64,000 nt of DNA, from NCBI GenBank assembly GCA_910574715.1, contig CAJTCH010000007.1, positions 62,001 to 126,000 on the forward strand. The letters are read 5' to 3'. Positions 8,391 through 16,632 of the stretch are shown here, piece by piece; the first letter of the stretch is position 1, and each line of letters begins with the position of its first letter. The notes beneath the pieces were generated by a model. The model had not been told where the DNA came from and did not search any database. It saw nothing but the letters and a program-made list of their open reading frames with translations. This DNA comes from Lachnospiraceae bacterium (lineage in GTDB: Bacteria > Bacillota > Clostridia > Lachnospirales > Lachnospiraceae). The translations under genes were made by a program, and so were the position numbers.

Positions 8391-9224
8391 TTAGAGTGTC
8401 TGCCGGGGAGATTCTTTGAAGAATTTCTTGTAGGCCCTCGAGAAGGTGGAGTAGTCTTTGAATCCGCAGTCAAAATAAACCTGTGTGCCCGGCACACCGG
8501 ATAAGATCAGTTCTTTGGCAAGCAGGAGCCGTTTCTGGGAAGTGTATTGGCCCAGGGTATAGCCTGTCTCCTGCTTGAACAGGCGCATCATATAATATTT
8601 GCTGATATAGAAGTGTTCGGCAAGCGTGTCAATATCTAATTCCCCATTCAGATTATCATTAATATATTGAAGGATATCCAGGACCTTGGAATTGCAGTTG
8701 TCTGTGTCGATGAATTCCAGACGGTCCTTTTGGGCGGCGCGGTTTAGGTGGATCATGAATTCCAGGAAAAGCACCTGCCGGAATAACTCTGCCGCATACC
8801 CGTCATCCAGGAAGGATTGCTCCAGGCGTGTAATGGAGCGGAACAGAGAACTCTTCCCCGGAGAAGGGATCCGCAGTACATTAGAGTGCTCGGATTCCGC
8901 TTTCTGGAAGCAGTAGCTAAGATCATAAGCTTCTGTCTGGTATGCCTTCATGAAATTAACAGAGATATAGACGATAATCCGGTCGTAAGGGGTAGAATTA
9001 TCCACTGTCAGCCTGTGGATATCATTGTGCCTGACAAGCACGATGTCATAGGGCTTCAATTCATAGGACCGGCCTTCTACAGTATAGCTGACATTCCCTT
9101 TCAGGAAGATGGTGATCTTGTCGAAATCGTGGTAGTGGTATTCGACCTCACGGGTCTCCTGGTCTGTCAGGTGAAAGAGACGGAATTCGCTGTTTAGATA
9201 GCCTTTCTTCACATATTGGTCCAT
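8391..9224 (-). CDS. AraC-family transcriptional regulator with cupin-like sensor domain
   Basis: The 277-residue product has an N-terminal AraC-binding/cupin region (Y-H-Y-H-D-F, I-T-I-F-L-K-G) and two C-terminal helix-turn-helices around I-S-K-Y-Y-M-M-R-L-F-K and F-K-D-Y-S-T-F-S-R-A-Y-K-K. Such proteins respond to small ligands, often sugars. The start is the ATG at 9224, 8 nt after AAAGGAG; an upstream in-frame ATG at 9293 has no ribosome site. It converges with hflX and diverges from the dapF-like gene. Confidence 0.88.
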   Translation of the reverse strand: MDQYVKKGYLNSEFRLFHLTDQETREVEYHYHDFDKITIFLKGNVSYTVEGRSYELKPYDIVLVRHNDIHRLTVDNSTPYDRIIVYISVNFMKAYQTEAYDLSYCFQKAESEHSNVLRIPSPGKSSLFRSITRLEQSFLDDGYAAELFRQVLFLEFMIHLNRAAQKDRLEFIDTDNCNSKVLDILQYINDNLNGELDIDTLAEHFYISKYYMMRLFKQETGYTLGQYTSQKRLLLAKELILSGVPGTQVYFDCGFKDYSTFSRAYKKFFKESPRQTL

Positions 9225-9373
9225 GTAACTGCTCCTTTCGTGTATGATAAGCGTCAGGTGAGCAACGAGCCAAGCGGGCATGTTGGCATGCACATTTGGC
9301 AGCTGCCGAGAAGTCTTTGACTATAGCATAAGTCAAGAGAGCATTATTTGCAAGAGAATTAGCATGAATTGTG

Positions 9374-9402
9374 TTGAAATGGGAAATAATGCCTGTTATG
9401 AT
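9374..9402 (+). promoter_or_regulatory. Promoter of the DAP-epimerase-like gene
   Basis: TTGAAA at 9374-9379 and TATGAT at 9397-9402 are 17 bp apart, about 55 bp before the ATG at 9459. The region also holds a short inverted repeat near 9316-9335 (TTGACT and AGTCAA), a possible regulator site in the divergent interval. Confidence 0.5.
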
Positions 9403-9458
9403 AGTTATAGACGGAATCGTATGAAGAATAAAGCCCGGACAGGGCATGGAGGTAAGTT

Positions 9459-10316
9459 ATGAAGGTTGTATTAGAGCGCTATCACGGACTTGGCAACGAT
9501 TATGTAGTATTTGATCCGAATAAGAATGAACTTAAGCTGACACCGGAGAATGTGAAGATGATCTGTGACCGCAACGCGGGTCTTGGGTCAGACGGAGTCC
9601 TGGAGGGGCCCATCCTTGAGGAAGACGGAATGCATGTGAAGGTATGGAATCCGGACGGCAGTGAGTCCGAGACCAGCGGGAACGGCGTACGTATCTTCGC
9701 AAAGTATCTGAAGGATGCAAGCTATGTGCAGAAGAAGAATTTCAAATTATATACGGGTAACGGGCCGGCAGAAGTGACATTTCTGAATGAAGACGGAAGC
9801 CGTCTGCGTGTATCCATGGGACGGTTATCCTTCAACAGCGATGATATTCCGGTGACCGGGGAGAGCCGTGAGGTGATCAATGAGGATATGGTATTCGGAA
9901 GAACCCTGTATCCGGTTACCTGTGTGTCCATCGGGAATCCGCACTGTGTGATCCCGATGCGCGAGATCTCCAAGCCGCTGGTGTGCAAGATCGGCGACTA
10001 TGCCGAGATGGCAAGATATTTCCCCAATCGTGTAAATACACAGATCATGAAAGTGATTGACAAGGAACATGTGGCGATCGAGATCTATGAGAGAGGCGCA
10101 GGCTATACGCTGGCGTCTGGAACAGGCGCGTGTGCGGCAGCCGGAGTTGCCTATAAGCTTGGGATGACGAATAATAAGGTGATCGTCCATATGCCGGGAG
10201 GAGATCTTCAGGTGGAGATTGAGGACGACTGGACTGTCTACATGACCGGAGATGTGTTTTACGTGGCGAAGATCACTCTGAGCAATGAATTTGCTGAGAA
10301 GTTAAGGAGCGTCTAG
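9459..10316 (+). CDS. dapF: Diaminopimelate epimerase-family protein with Ser at both catalytic Cys positions
   Basis: The 285-residue product has the two-lobed DapF fold signature (G-L-G-N-D at 11-15, S-G-N-G-V-R, A-S-G-T-G-A-C-A-A). DapF interconverts LL- and meso-DAP for lysine and peptidoglycan using two cysteines, equivalent to Cys73 and Cys217 of E. coli. Here both are serine, Ser73 (codon agc) and Ser220 (codon tct). The rest of the fold looks intact, so this is not simple decay. It could be an unusual DapF or a related racemase. The GNAT gene starts immediately after its stop. Confidence 0.82.
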   Translation: MKVVLERYHGLGNDYVVFDPNKNELKLTPENVKMICDRNAGLGSDGVLEGPILEEDGMHVKVWNPDGSESETSGNGVRIFAKYLKDASYVQKKNFKLYTGNGPAEVTFLNEDGSRLRVSMGRLSFNSDDIPVTGESREVINEDMVFGRTLYPVTCVSIGNPHCVIPMREISKPLVCKIGDYAEMARYFPNRVNTQIMKVIDKEHVAIEIYERGAGYTLASGTGACAAAGVAYKLGMTNNKVIVHMPGGDLQVEIEDDWTVYMTGDVFYVAKITLSNEFAEKLRSV

Positions 10317-10739
10317 GTGTATCAGATACAAGCCTGCGAAGAAGAGGATAAGAGATATATTGTTGACCGGTTGGTCGCTTACAATCTGACACAGGTTCCT
10401 GCAAGGCAGGAGGAATTGTTTGTTGATCTTAGCAGGAAGGCAGTTGCAGAATCAGGAGAGGTGATTGCAGGGATCATTGCCAGGATGTATTGCTGGAACT
10501 GCGCGGATGTGGATGTGCTGTGGGTTGCCGATTGCTGCAGGGGCAATGGGATCGGAAAGAGATTGCTTCGGGAGACGGAAGAGGCCGCCAGGGAGAAAGG
10601 GGCGTACCTGATCCATCTGGATACGTTTGATTTCCAGGCGAAGGAATTCTATGAAGGGCTGGGCTATGAAGTATTTGGGGTGCTTGACGATTGCCCTAGG
10701 GGGCATGAGCGGTATTATATGAAGAAAAGATTAGCGTGA
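10317..10739 (+). CDS. GNAT-family N-acetyltransferase
   Basis: The 140-residue product has the acetyl-CoA loop R-G-N-G-I-G-K-R-L-L and the C-terminal F-Y-E-G-L-G-Y-E motif of GNAT enzymes. It transfers an acetyl group from acetyl-CoA to an unknown amine. The start is the GTG at 10317, the base after the stop of the upstream gene, with AAGGAG 8 nt before it, so the two are translationally coupled. A terminator follows at 10744. Confidence 0.85.
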   Translation: MYQIQACEEEDKRYIVDRLVAYNLTQVPARQEELFVDLSRKAVAESGEVIAGIIARMYCWNCADVDVLWVADCCRGNGIGKRLLRETEEAAREKGAYLIHLDTFDFQAKEFYEGLGYEVFGVLDDCPRGHERYYMKKRLA

Positions 10740-10743
10740 TGAG

Positions 10744-10775
10744 ACGGATTTCACTTGGCGGTGGGATCCGTTTTT
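10744..10775 (+). terminator. Intrinsic terminator after the dapF-GNAT operon
   Basis: An 11-bp stem (10744-10754 with 10761-10771, two G-U pairs) with a 6-nt loop runs into TTTTT. It starts 5 nt after the GNAT stop codon and separates this operon from the signalling island. Confidence 0.75.
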
Positions 10776-10784
10776 ACCGTTTGC

Positions 10785-10842
10785 AGCCAAAATATGCATC
10801 TTAGGGCCAAAGAGATGATAAATATGGATTTTGTGGTATACT
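10785..10842 (+). promoter_or_regulatory. LytTR-type promoter A (first pair and lanthipeptide operon)
   Basis: Two copies of a GCCAA-centred element start at 10785 and 10805 (20 bp apart). The second copy is 32 bp before a TATACT -10 box (10837-10842), and no good -35 box is present. Two direct repeats about two helical turns apart just upstream of the -35 zone are the known layout for LytTR regulators such as AgrA and ComE. Same subclass as the element at 16232. It drives the regulator gene starting at 10912. Confidence 0.75.
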
Positions 10843-10911
10843 TAATTATGTATACCCATTCAGAATCAGTATTTGGCTTGGAATAGTTGGGGTCTAATGA
10901 GGAGAAGGTCT

Positions 10912-11625
10912 ATGATAGATATTGCAATTCTAGATGATGAAGAAGCAATTTTAAAAGATATCAGAATATGTGTCGAGAAGGAAGTGTCAACGACAGATAA
11001 GGTGAATCTCTTCACCTATACGAGTGCGAATGAATTTCTTAAGGAGACGGAATCGGGACATGAATTTGATATTCTGATATCAGATATCTTAATGCCTGAG
11101 ATGAACGGGCTTGATGTGGGAAGGAGGCTGAGAGCACAGGGAATCCGGACGTATCTGATCTATCTGACATCCTATACGGAATACGCTATTGACAGCTATC
11201 GGGTAGAAGCATATCAATACATACTTAAGGACGAGATGGAGAGAAGGCTTCCGCGTATCTTAAGGAGACTGATTAATCTTGTAAAGAAAGAGAAACTTCA
11301 ATTCAGGCTGATTGGTACGCCGACGAGCAAGGTGGCGGTCTATTACAAGGATATCATATACATCGAGAAAGAAAACAGACACAAATACATACAGTATATA
11401 ACTGTAGATGGTATCTATAGAGAACGGATCACGCTGGCACGATTACTTAAAGAACTTGATAGCGAGGCATTTATCATGGTAGAACGCAGCTGTATTATCA
11501 ATATCAATCATATTGTCAGTATGCAGAAAACGATTCTGATGGACAATGACAAGGAGATTACTGTCAGCAGAAATTATTTCAAAGAGGTGAGAGAGCGTAT
11601 TCATCTATATAAGGGGAAATTATAG
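10912..11625 (+). CDS. LytTR-family response regulator (AgrA/ComE-like), pair 1
   Basis: This 237-residue protein has a receiver domain with the acidic D-D-E cluster near the N-terminus and the phospho-acceptor Asp58 (I-S-D-I-L-M-P). A C-terminal LytTR DNA-binding domain runs from about 130 (P-T-S-K-V-A-V-Y-Y-K-D-I-I-Y-I-E). It should be phosphorylated by the kinase encoded next and act at the paired repeats at 10785 and 16232 (inference from location). The start is the ATG at 10912 after GGAGAAGG; an upstream TTG start at 10873 would lack a ribosome site. Its stop overlaps the GTG start of the kinase. It is clearly paralogous to the regulator at 20245. Confidence 0.92.
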   Translation: MIDIAILDDEEAILKDIRICVEKEVSTTDKVNLFTYTSANEFLKETESGHEFDILISDILMPEMNGLDVGRRLRAQGIRTYLIYLTSYTEYAIDSYRVEAYQYILKDEMERRLPRILRRLINLVKKEKLQFRLIGTPTSKVAVYYKDIIYIEKENRHKYIQYITVDGIYRERITLARLLKELDSEAFIMVERSCIININHIVSMQKTILMDNDKEITVSRNYFKEVRERIHLYKGKL

Positions 11626-12929
11626 TGGGTGTAGGAATTATGCTGATACTAATATCGACTTTTGAGATTTGGCTTTTGTATCAGTTGTTGTTTGGGACTG
11701 TTTTGGATAAAGAATATCTTCTGAAAAGAGAATGGGGTATTATATGGGGAAATATTGCCGTGATGGGAGTGCTCTTGGGGATTAATCGCAGTTTGTCATT
11801 TTTCTCACTGAGTATATTTGTTATTTGTATTGTTTTTAATTGTATTTGTATATTATTTATAAAAAAGCAACATAAAAAAACGGTAGTTGTTATCATTATC
11901 TTATATTATACTGTAACGGCTTTAGTAGATTTTTTCTTTGCGTTTATGGGAATGATGATTTTAAGTCAAGAATTTGACAGAGTGGTTTATTCTTATGCGA
12001 ATTCATGGGTGGAGTGTATTCTTTTTACCTGTTCAAGACTTCTTGTAGCAGGGGTAATAAGTATAGTTAATAAGAGAAACTTTGAAGAATTATATATTTA
12101 TGAATTCCAGGGTATTTTATCGGTTATTGCTATAATTATGTGTGTGGTGCTGCGGAAATACCAAATATTAATTGTAGGAATGATATATGAAAATAGGGAG
12201 AACGAAGCAGGCATCCTTGGGATATCTCTTGTGAGTATTTTGTTGCTTATTTCTTTTATAAGTGGATTGTTTTTGAAGGATAAAGTTCTTAAGAAAGAAA
12301 AAGAATTTTTGATTATGCGTGATGAGATGGTGACACAACGGTTCCATGAATTGGAAAGTGTAATGGAACAAAATCGTCAGTTATCACATGATTTGAAGAA
12401 TCATTTTATTATTTTAAGAGGATATGGAAAAGAGGGAAACTGTGAAGGGATTTGTAATTATATAGATGGAGTGGAGAAGGAATATTTCTCAGTTAAAGTA
12501 TATTCTTGGATCGGTAATCCGGTTGCAGATATGCTGATTGAACAGAAGAGAGTCCTGGCAGAGAAAGAAAGGATTGTATTTGATATTGATATTGTCCCTA
12601 TTGATGACTGGCCGTTTACGGATAATGAGACTTGTTCGCTGTTAGGTAATCTTGCGGACAATGCAATTGATGCGTGCAAAAGGATAAAACAAGAAGATAA
12701 GTGGATATCATTACAGATTGAGAAACAGAAGCAATTTCTGTTTATAAGAATCAGTAATCCTATTGATGTGATGCCGGCTATGAAAAAAGGGAGGCCGGTA
12801 TCTGTAAAACAGGATAAACGGAAACATGGATATGGATTAAAAAGTGTGGAACGTGTTGTATATAAATATAACGGTGTAATAACTTTTCAGATTGAACAAA
12901 ATATCTTTGAGGTTGTTATATCTTTTTAG
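11625..12929 (+). CDS. AgrC-like sensor histidine kinase with multi-pass membrane sensor, pair 1
   Basis: The 434-residue product has an N-terminal half of about six hydrophobic segments without a large extracellular domain. The catalytic part follows: a histidine box S-H-D-L-K-N-H, an N-box with N-L-A-D-N-A-I-D-A-C and a G-box with G-Y-G-L-K-S-V-E. This matches the HPK10 class that senses peptide pheromones. It starts with GTG overlapping the regulator stop (TAGTG) and ends 16 nt before the lanthipeptide precursor gene, so all are probably one transcript. The ligand is unknown; the neighbouring modified peptide is a candidate. Confidence 0.9.
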   Translation: MGVGIMLILISTFEIWLLYQLLFGTVLDKEYLLKREWGIIWGNIAVMGVLLGINRSLSFFSLSIFVICIVFNCICILFIKKQHKKTVVVIIILYYTVTALVDFFFAFMGMMILSQEFDRVVYSYANSWVECILFTCSRLLVAGVISIVNKRNFEELYIYEFQGILSVIAIIMCVVLRKYQILIVGMIYENRENEAGILGISLVSILLLISFISGLFLKDKVLKKEKEFLIMRDEMVTQRFHELESVMEQNRQLSHDLKNHFIILRGYGKEGNCEGICNYIDGVEKEYFSVKVYSWIGNPVADMLIEQKRVLAEKERIVFDIDIVPIDDWPFTDNETCSLLGNLADNAIDACKRIKQEDKWISLQIEKQKQFLFIRISNPIDVMPAMKKGRPVSVKQDKRKHGYGLKSVERVVYKYNGVITFQIEQNIFEVVISF

Positions 12930-12945
12930 GAGAAAATATTAGATT

Positions 12946-13119
12946 ATGTATGAAAGCAATTTATATGATATGGAACAAAATTCTAATTTTATTTATGCAG
13001 GTGATTTGTCTCAGGAACTTGAGGAAATTGAACGGTTGATTCCTGAGGAGAATGCAGTGGAAAATCAGTATACACATACCCAAAAATGTACTGTGTTGCT
13101 TACTATATTGTGTTGTTGA
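12946..13119 (+). CDS. Lanthipeptide precursor (LanA), 57 residues
   Basis: This is a short ORF between the kinase and the lanthionine synthetase. It encodes an acidic leader with L-S-Q-E-L-E-E-I, resembling the E-L-x-x-I element recognised by LanM enzymes. A C-terminal core carries Thr43, Thr45, Thr49 and Thr53 and Cys48, Cys56 and Cys57, ending in C-C as in the lacticin 481/ruminococcin A group. These Thr/Cys pairs can form methyllanthionine rings. No Gly-Gly or Gly-Ala cleavage site is seen before the core. AGGAG lies 13 nt before the ATG, and the frame is closed just upstream by a TAG, which fixes the start. Confidence 0.82.
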   Translation: MYESNLYDMEQNSNFIYAGDLSQELEEIERLIPEENAVENQYTHTQKCTVLLTILCC

Positions 13120-13177
13120 TTAATTGGGGTTTGGGAGATACCATTATAGAATATTATGTAGATAAACGTATTATTTC

Positions 13178-16100
13178 ATGAAAGAAAAAATAACATACTT
13201 ATTTGAACGAAAATATTCCGAAAAGAATGAAACTGTCAATATTCAAAAATATACTTACTGGAAAAAACTGCTAGGACAAAATATAGTTGAATTACTTTTG
13301 CACAATTATAGAAATTTTAATTGTTATTTAAAGGATGAACCCTATAAAAGCAGTACAACAAGAACAGATGATTTTATCAAATTTATAGAGAATTACCGGG
13401 AGGACGAGGCATGTTCTGCTCAAGACGACGTGAAAAACAATTTGTTTTTCACCGGGTTTTACAAAGGTATAATTGGTTATGGATATCATTTGCTGCGATC
13501 AAAAATTCAAGAAGATAAGATTTCTCAAAGTGTATTTATAGATTTTGAGGAGCAATTGGTGATGCGGCTGCAAGATATTTCTATCCGAACTTTGATCGTT
13601 GAGATGCATGATCATGACAGCGTCGGGCATCTGGAGGGAGAGAACGCAAGAGAAAAATATGAGCATTTCTGTAAAGAGATCGTTGCGAAAGGGGACTTCG
13701 TACGGCGAATATTTGAATACTATCCTGTCTTGTGCCGTTGTATAGAGGAAGTCGTTCAGAATACGGCGGAATTCTATACGGACATTATGAATTGGTTTCG
13801 GACGGATAAGCAGGCGATACAACAGAGATTGTGCAATGGGAGATCGGTAGATCATATCCAGGGAATAAAAGGCGGTTTTTCAGATGTACATAATAAGGGA
13901 AAGTATGTTGTAAGAGTTCTTCTGGATAATGGGATGGAGATTCTATGTAAGCCGCGTTCCATGGAAACAGAAAAGAAATATTCTGAAATGCTGCAATGGC
14001 TGTCCAAAGAGACACAGATCGATCAATATGAATACGCAATCTTGTCCTATTCAGATCATAGCTGGTGCGCGATTGTTGAATATGCGTCCTGTGATTCTAA
14101 GGAAGAATTGGAATGTTATTATGAACGATTAGGTGTACAATTGTTCCTGACATATTTATTGGGAACCAAGGATATGCATTGTGAGAATATTGTTGCATCA
14201 GGTGAATATCCTGTGCTGATCGACCTGGAGACCTTAACGAACATCAGATATAATCAGAACCGGACTACTGCGGATGAAGAGATCTGTTACCAATTGTCAC
14301 AATCAGTATTGTACACGGGGATGTTGCCTTTCTATCATTGGAATCGGGATGGCAGAGGAGTTGACAGCAGTATGATAAGCGGGATAGAAGGGCAGCGTTA
14401 CCCATTCAAGGTTCCGGTAGTTGTCCAGGGCGGGACTTCTGATATGAGGATTGAATACCGGCATCCAGAATCTTCGAGAAATCAGAATCTTGCGACCATC
14501 AAGGGAGAGTTTCAAGAACCGTTACTGTATGCAGGGAATCTGAAGAGTGGATTCCGGTCTGCTTACTGTGCGGTTATGAGGAAAAAAGAGGAGTTCTGCA
14601 ATATATTGCGGAACTTAGAAGGATTATCCGGCCGTTATCTGATCGCGGATACGCAGCGTTACAGTATGATTCTGTCAAGTTCCTATCATCCAAGTCTGTT
14701 AAGGGACGGCGCAGAGCGTGAGATATTCCTCTATTCTATGTGGAAGGGGAGAAAAGAGCATGAGAAAGAGATTGTAGACAGTGAGATATCCTCTTTGCGG
14801 GATGGTGATATTCCATATTTTTATTATGCTATGAATTCCAAAGATCTGAGAGATGGCCGCGGACGGACAGTCAGAGAATATTTTACATGCAGGCCGATAG
14901 AACTGCTGTATCAGAAGCTTAAGAGACTTAGTGGTGCGGATATGGAGAAGCAGTGTGAATATATTGATCTGGCAATGGAGTTGATGCCGGAAAAGTCAGA
15001 TCGTTACTTGAACCGCATATACCGGTCGGAGAAAGAGTATTTCTTGAAGCTGAATGTCGACAGAAAGAGAGATCTTACAATACTGGAAAAGAATATTACC
15101 AAACTAACAGAACGTCTGCTCCAGTATGCGGTGTGGAATCAGGAGCACAGTGAAGTGAGCTGGTATACCGTCCAATTGTCTGATGATAACAGGAACAATT
15201 GGACGATACGCCCGATGAATGTTTACCTTTATGACGGATTATCTGGAATGCTTGTATTGATGTATTGCCTGGTAAAATATTCTAACAGACAGGAGATTGC
15301 CGATATGTATGATACTTTAAGGCGGAGGCTGTTCCGGTATACGGATGCGGGAATATCTTCGCCGGACAAGCTTCAGTCCAGAAATACAGGAGCGTATGAA
15401 GGCGAAGGTTCGATCTTGTATGCATATCTGCTGTTGTATCAGGCGGGGAAGGAAGAAATCTATCTGGAGTATGCGAAGAAACATGCGCGTATAGTGTCGC
15501 AGTTGATTGAAGAAGATACACGATATGATCTTCTGACGGGAAATGCCGGGGCGGCGCATGTATTACTAATGTTGTATGAGATTGCACCGGATGAGGAATA
15601 TCTGGATATGGCAGAAAGAGCAATGAGTGTACTGGAAAGAGCAGCAAAAAAGCAGCAGAAGGGAATCGGATGGGTCACGGAGAAAGGAACAGCGCCTATG
15701 GCAGGAGCAGCGCACGGGAACAGCGGGATACTGATGCCGATGATTCATCTGTGGGCGTTGACTTCCAATGATAAATATGAACAACTGGCAGAGAAAGCAT
15801 GGGAATATGAGGAATCTCTGTACTGCCGTGAGATCAATAACTGGATCGATGTACGTGAAGGAGAACAGCGAGCGGATGAGATCGGACCGGCGGCGTGGTG
15901 CCATAGAGCACCGGGAATCTTATATTCAAGAATGGAGTGTTATAAGTATACGGATAATCCCAAATGGAAGATGCGTATAGAGACCGATATGCAAAGGGCA
16001 TATCGGAAGCTTAAGGAATGTTGGAGACGAGACAGTTGGTGCCTGTGCCACGGGATATGCGGGAATCTCTGGATAATGGAGAAAGCTTCCGAGGTGCTGG

Positions 16101-16231
16101 GAGAAGGCGATATCATGTATCATCGATATTTTCAAAGGGAAGAGGTGCGATTGTTGCCGCAGGAGAAAGTGAATCCGGGGCTTCTTAATGGATATGGCGG
16201 GGTGTTACTTTGTCTGATTAATGCTGATTAG
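13178..16231 (+). CDS. lanM: Type 2 lanthipeptide synthetase LanM
   Basis: This 1,017-residue bifunctional enzyme dehydrates Ser/Thr of the precursor and closes lanthionine rings. The N-terminal dehydratase half has the kinase-like catalytic motifs D-M-H-C-E-N (332-337) and L-I-D-L-E-T (Asp349). The C-terminal LanC-like half has zinc ligands Cys908 (A-W-C-H-R) and Cys957-His958 (C-L-C-H-G), and A-A-H-G-N-S-G. Length is normal for LanM. The start at 13178 follows an in-frame stop at 13163 and has a weak ribosome site. It lies 58 nt after lanA and its stop codon abuts the next LytTR promoter. No exporter gene follows. Confidence 0.95.
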   Translation: MKEKITYLFERKYSEKNETVNIQKYTYWKKLLGQNIVELLLHNYRNFNCYLKDEPYKSSTTRTDDFIKFIENYREDEACSAQDDVKNNLFFTGFYKGIIGYGYHLLRSKIQEDKISQSVFIDFEEQLVMRLQDISIRTLIVEMHDHDSVGHLEGENAREKYEHFCKEIVAKGDFVRRIFEYYPVLCRCIEEVVQNTAEFYTDIMNWFRTDKQAIQQRLCNGRSVDHIQGIKGGFSDVHNKGKYVVRVLLDNGMEILCKPRSMETEKKYSEMLQWLSKETQIDQYEYAILSYSDHSWCAIVEYASCDSKEELECYYERLGVQLFLTYLLGTKDMHCENIVASGEYPVLIDLETLTNIRYNQNRTTADEEICYQLSQSVLYTGMLPFYHWNRDGRGVDSSMISGIEGQRYPFKVPVVVQGGTSDMRIEYRHPESSRNQNLATIKGEFQEPLLYAGNLKSGFRSAYCAVMRKKEEFCNILRNLEGLSGRYLIADTQRYSMILSSSYHPSLLRDGAEREIFLYSMWKGRKEHEKEIVDSEISSLRDGDIPYFYYAMNSKDLRDGRGRTVREYFTCRPIELLYQKLKRLSGADMEKQCEYIDLAMELMPEKSDRYLNRIYRSEKEYFLKLNVDRKRDLTILEKNITKLTERLLQYAVWNQEHSEVSWYTVQLSDDNRNNWTIRPMNVYLYDGLSGMLVLMYCLVKYSNRQEIADMYDTLRRRLFRYTDAGISSPDKLQSRNTGAYEGEGSILYAYLLLYQAGKEEIYLEYAKKHARIVSQLIEEDTRYDLLTGNAGAAHVLLMLYEIAPDEEYLDMAERAMSVLERAAKKQQKGIGWVTEKGTAPMAGAAHGNSGILMPMIHLWALTSNDKYEQLAEKAWEYEESLYCREINNWIDVREGEQRADEIGPAAWCHRAPGILYSRMECYKYTDNPKWKMRIETDMQRAYRKLKECWRRDSWCLCHGICGNLWIMEKASEVLGEGDIMYHRYFQREEVRLLPQEKVNPGLLNGYGGVLLCLINAD

Positions 16232-16289
16232 TGCCAAAAAATGCGCCTTAGTGCCAAAGGGTAGAAATATAAAAAATAATGTGTATAAT
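16232..16289 (+). promoter_or_regulatory. LytTR-type promoter B
   Basis: TGCCAA elements at 16232 and 16252 (20 bp apart) lie 32 bp from a TATAAT -10 (16284-16289). The sequence around both copies closely matches promoter A, so the same regulator should act at both. It begins directly at the lanM stop codon and drives the genes from 16340. Confidence 0.75.
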
Positions 16290-16339
16290 TTAGGAAACAT
16301 AAGATATCTTATAAATTTATAATACAAGGAGAATGAAGA

Positions 16340-16630
16340 GTGAAAAAGTGTAAAAGTATAATTGTATTATTAAGTATCTGTTTCCTGATATTTGGAAATG
16401 GGTATATTGCTCAAGCTACAGAAAGCATTATTCCTGAAAATGAAGCAATGGGTAATGATGCTGCTACTATAGATATCCCGTTTGACGCTATAAACTATGA
16501 TGGCGGAGGAAATGCTTCTGTAAACGGAACTTGGAAGATATGGCTGCGTTCACCAGGCGGTAGCTACTCGATAAAACCGAAGATCAGCGTAGAATATAAA
16601 TACATGAGCGGTGTGGAGGATATCTATTAA
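16340..16630 (+). CDS. Small secreted protein of unknown function
   Basis: The 96-residue product has a clear signal peptide (basic start, hydrophobic core, likely cleavage near residue 26). The mature part of about 70 residues is rich in Gly, Ser and aromatic residues with a beta-strand-like end. There are no Cys residues after the signal. It starts with GTG at 16340, 8 nt after AAGGAG, about 50 nt from the -10 of promoter B. I do not recognise a family. Its position as first gene of the LytTR-induced operon suggests an extracellular effector, immunity or signalling role. Confidence 0.7.
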   Translation: MKKCKSIIVLLSICFLIFGNGYIAQATESIIPENEAMGNDAATIDIPFDAINYDGGGNASVNGTWKIWLRSPGGSYSIKPKISVEYKYMSGVEDIY

Positions 16631-16632
16631 AG

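Noticed and set aside
10912-12929. Classical agr system
   Set aside because: No AgrB-type protease or AgrD-like peptide gene is present near any of the four pairs; the only peptide gene is the lanthipeptide precursor.
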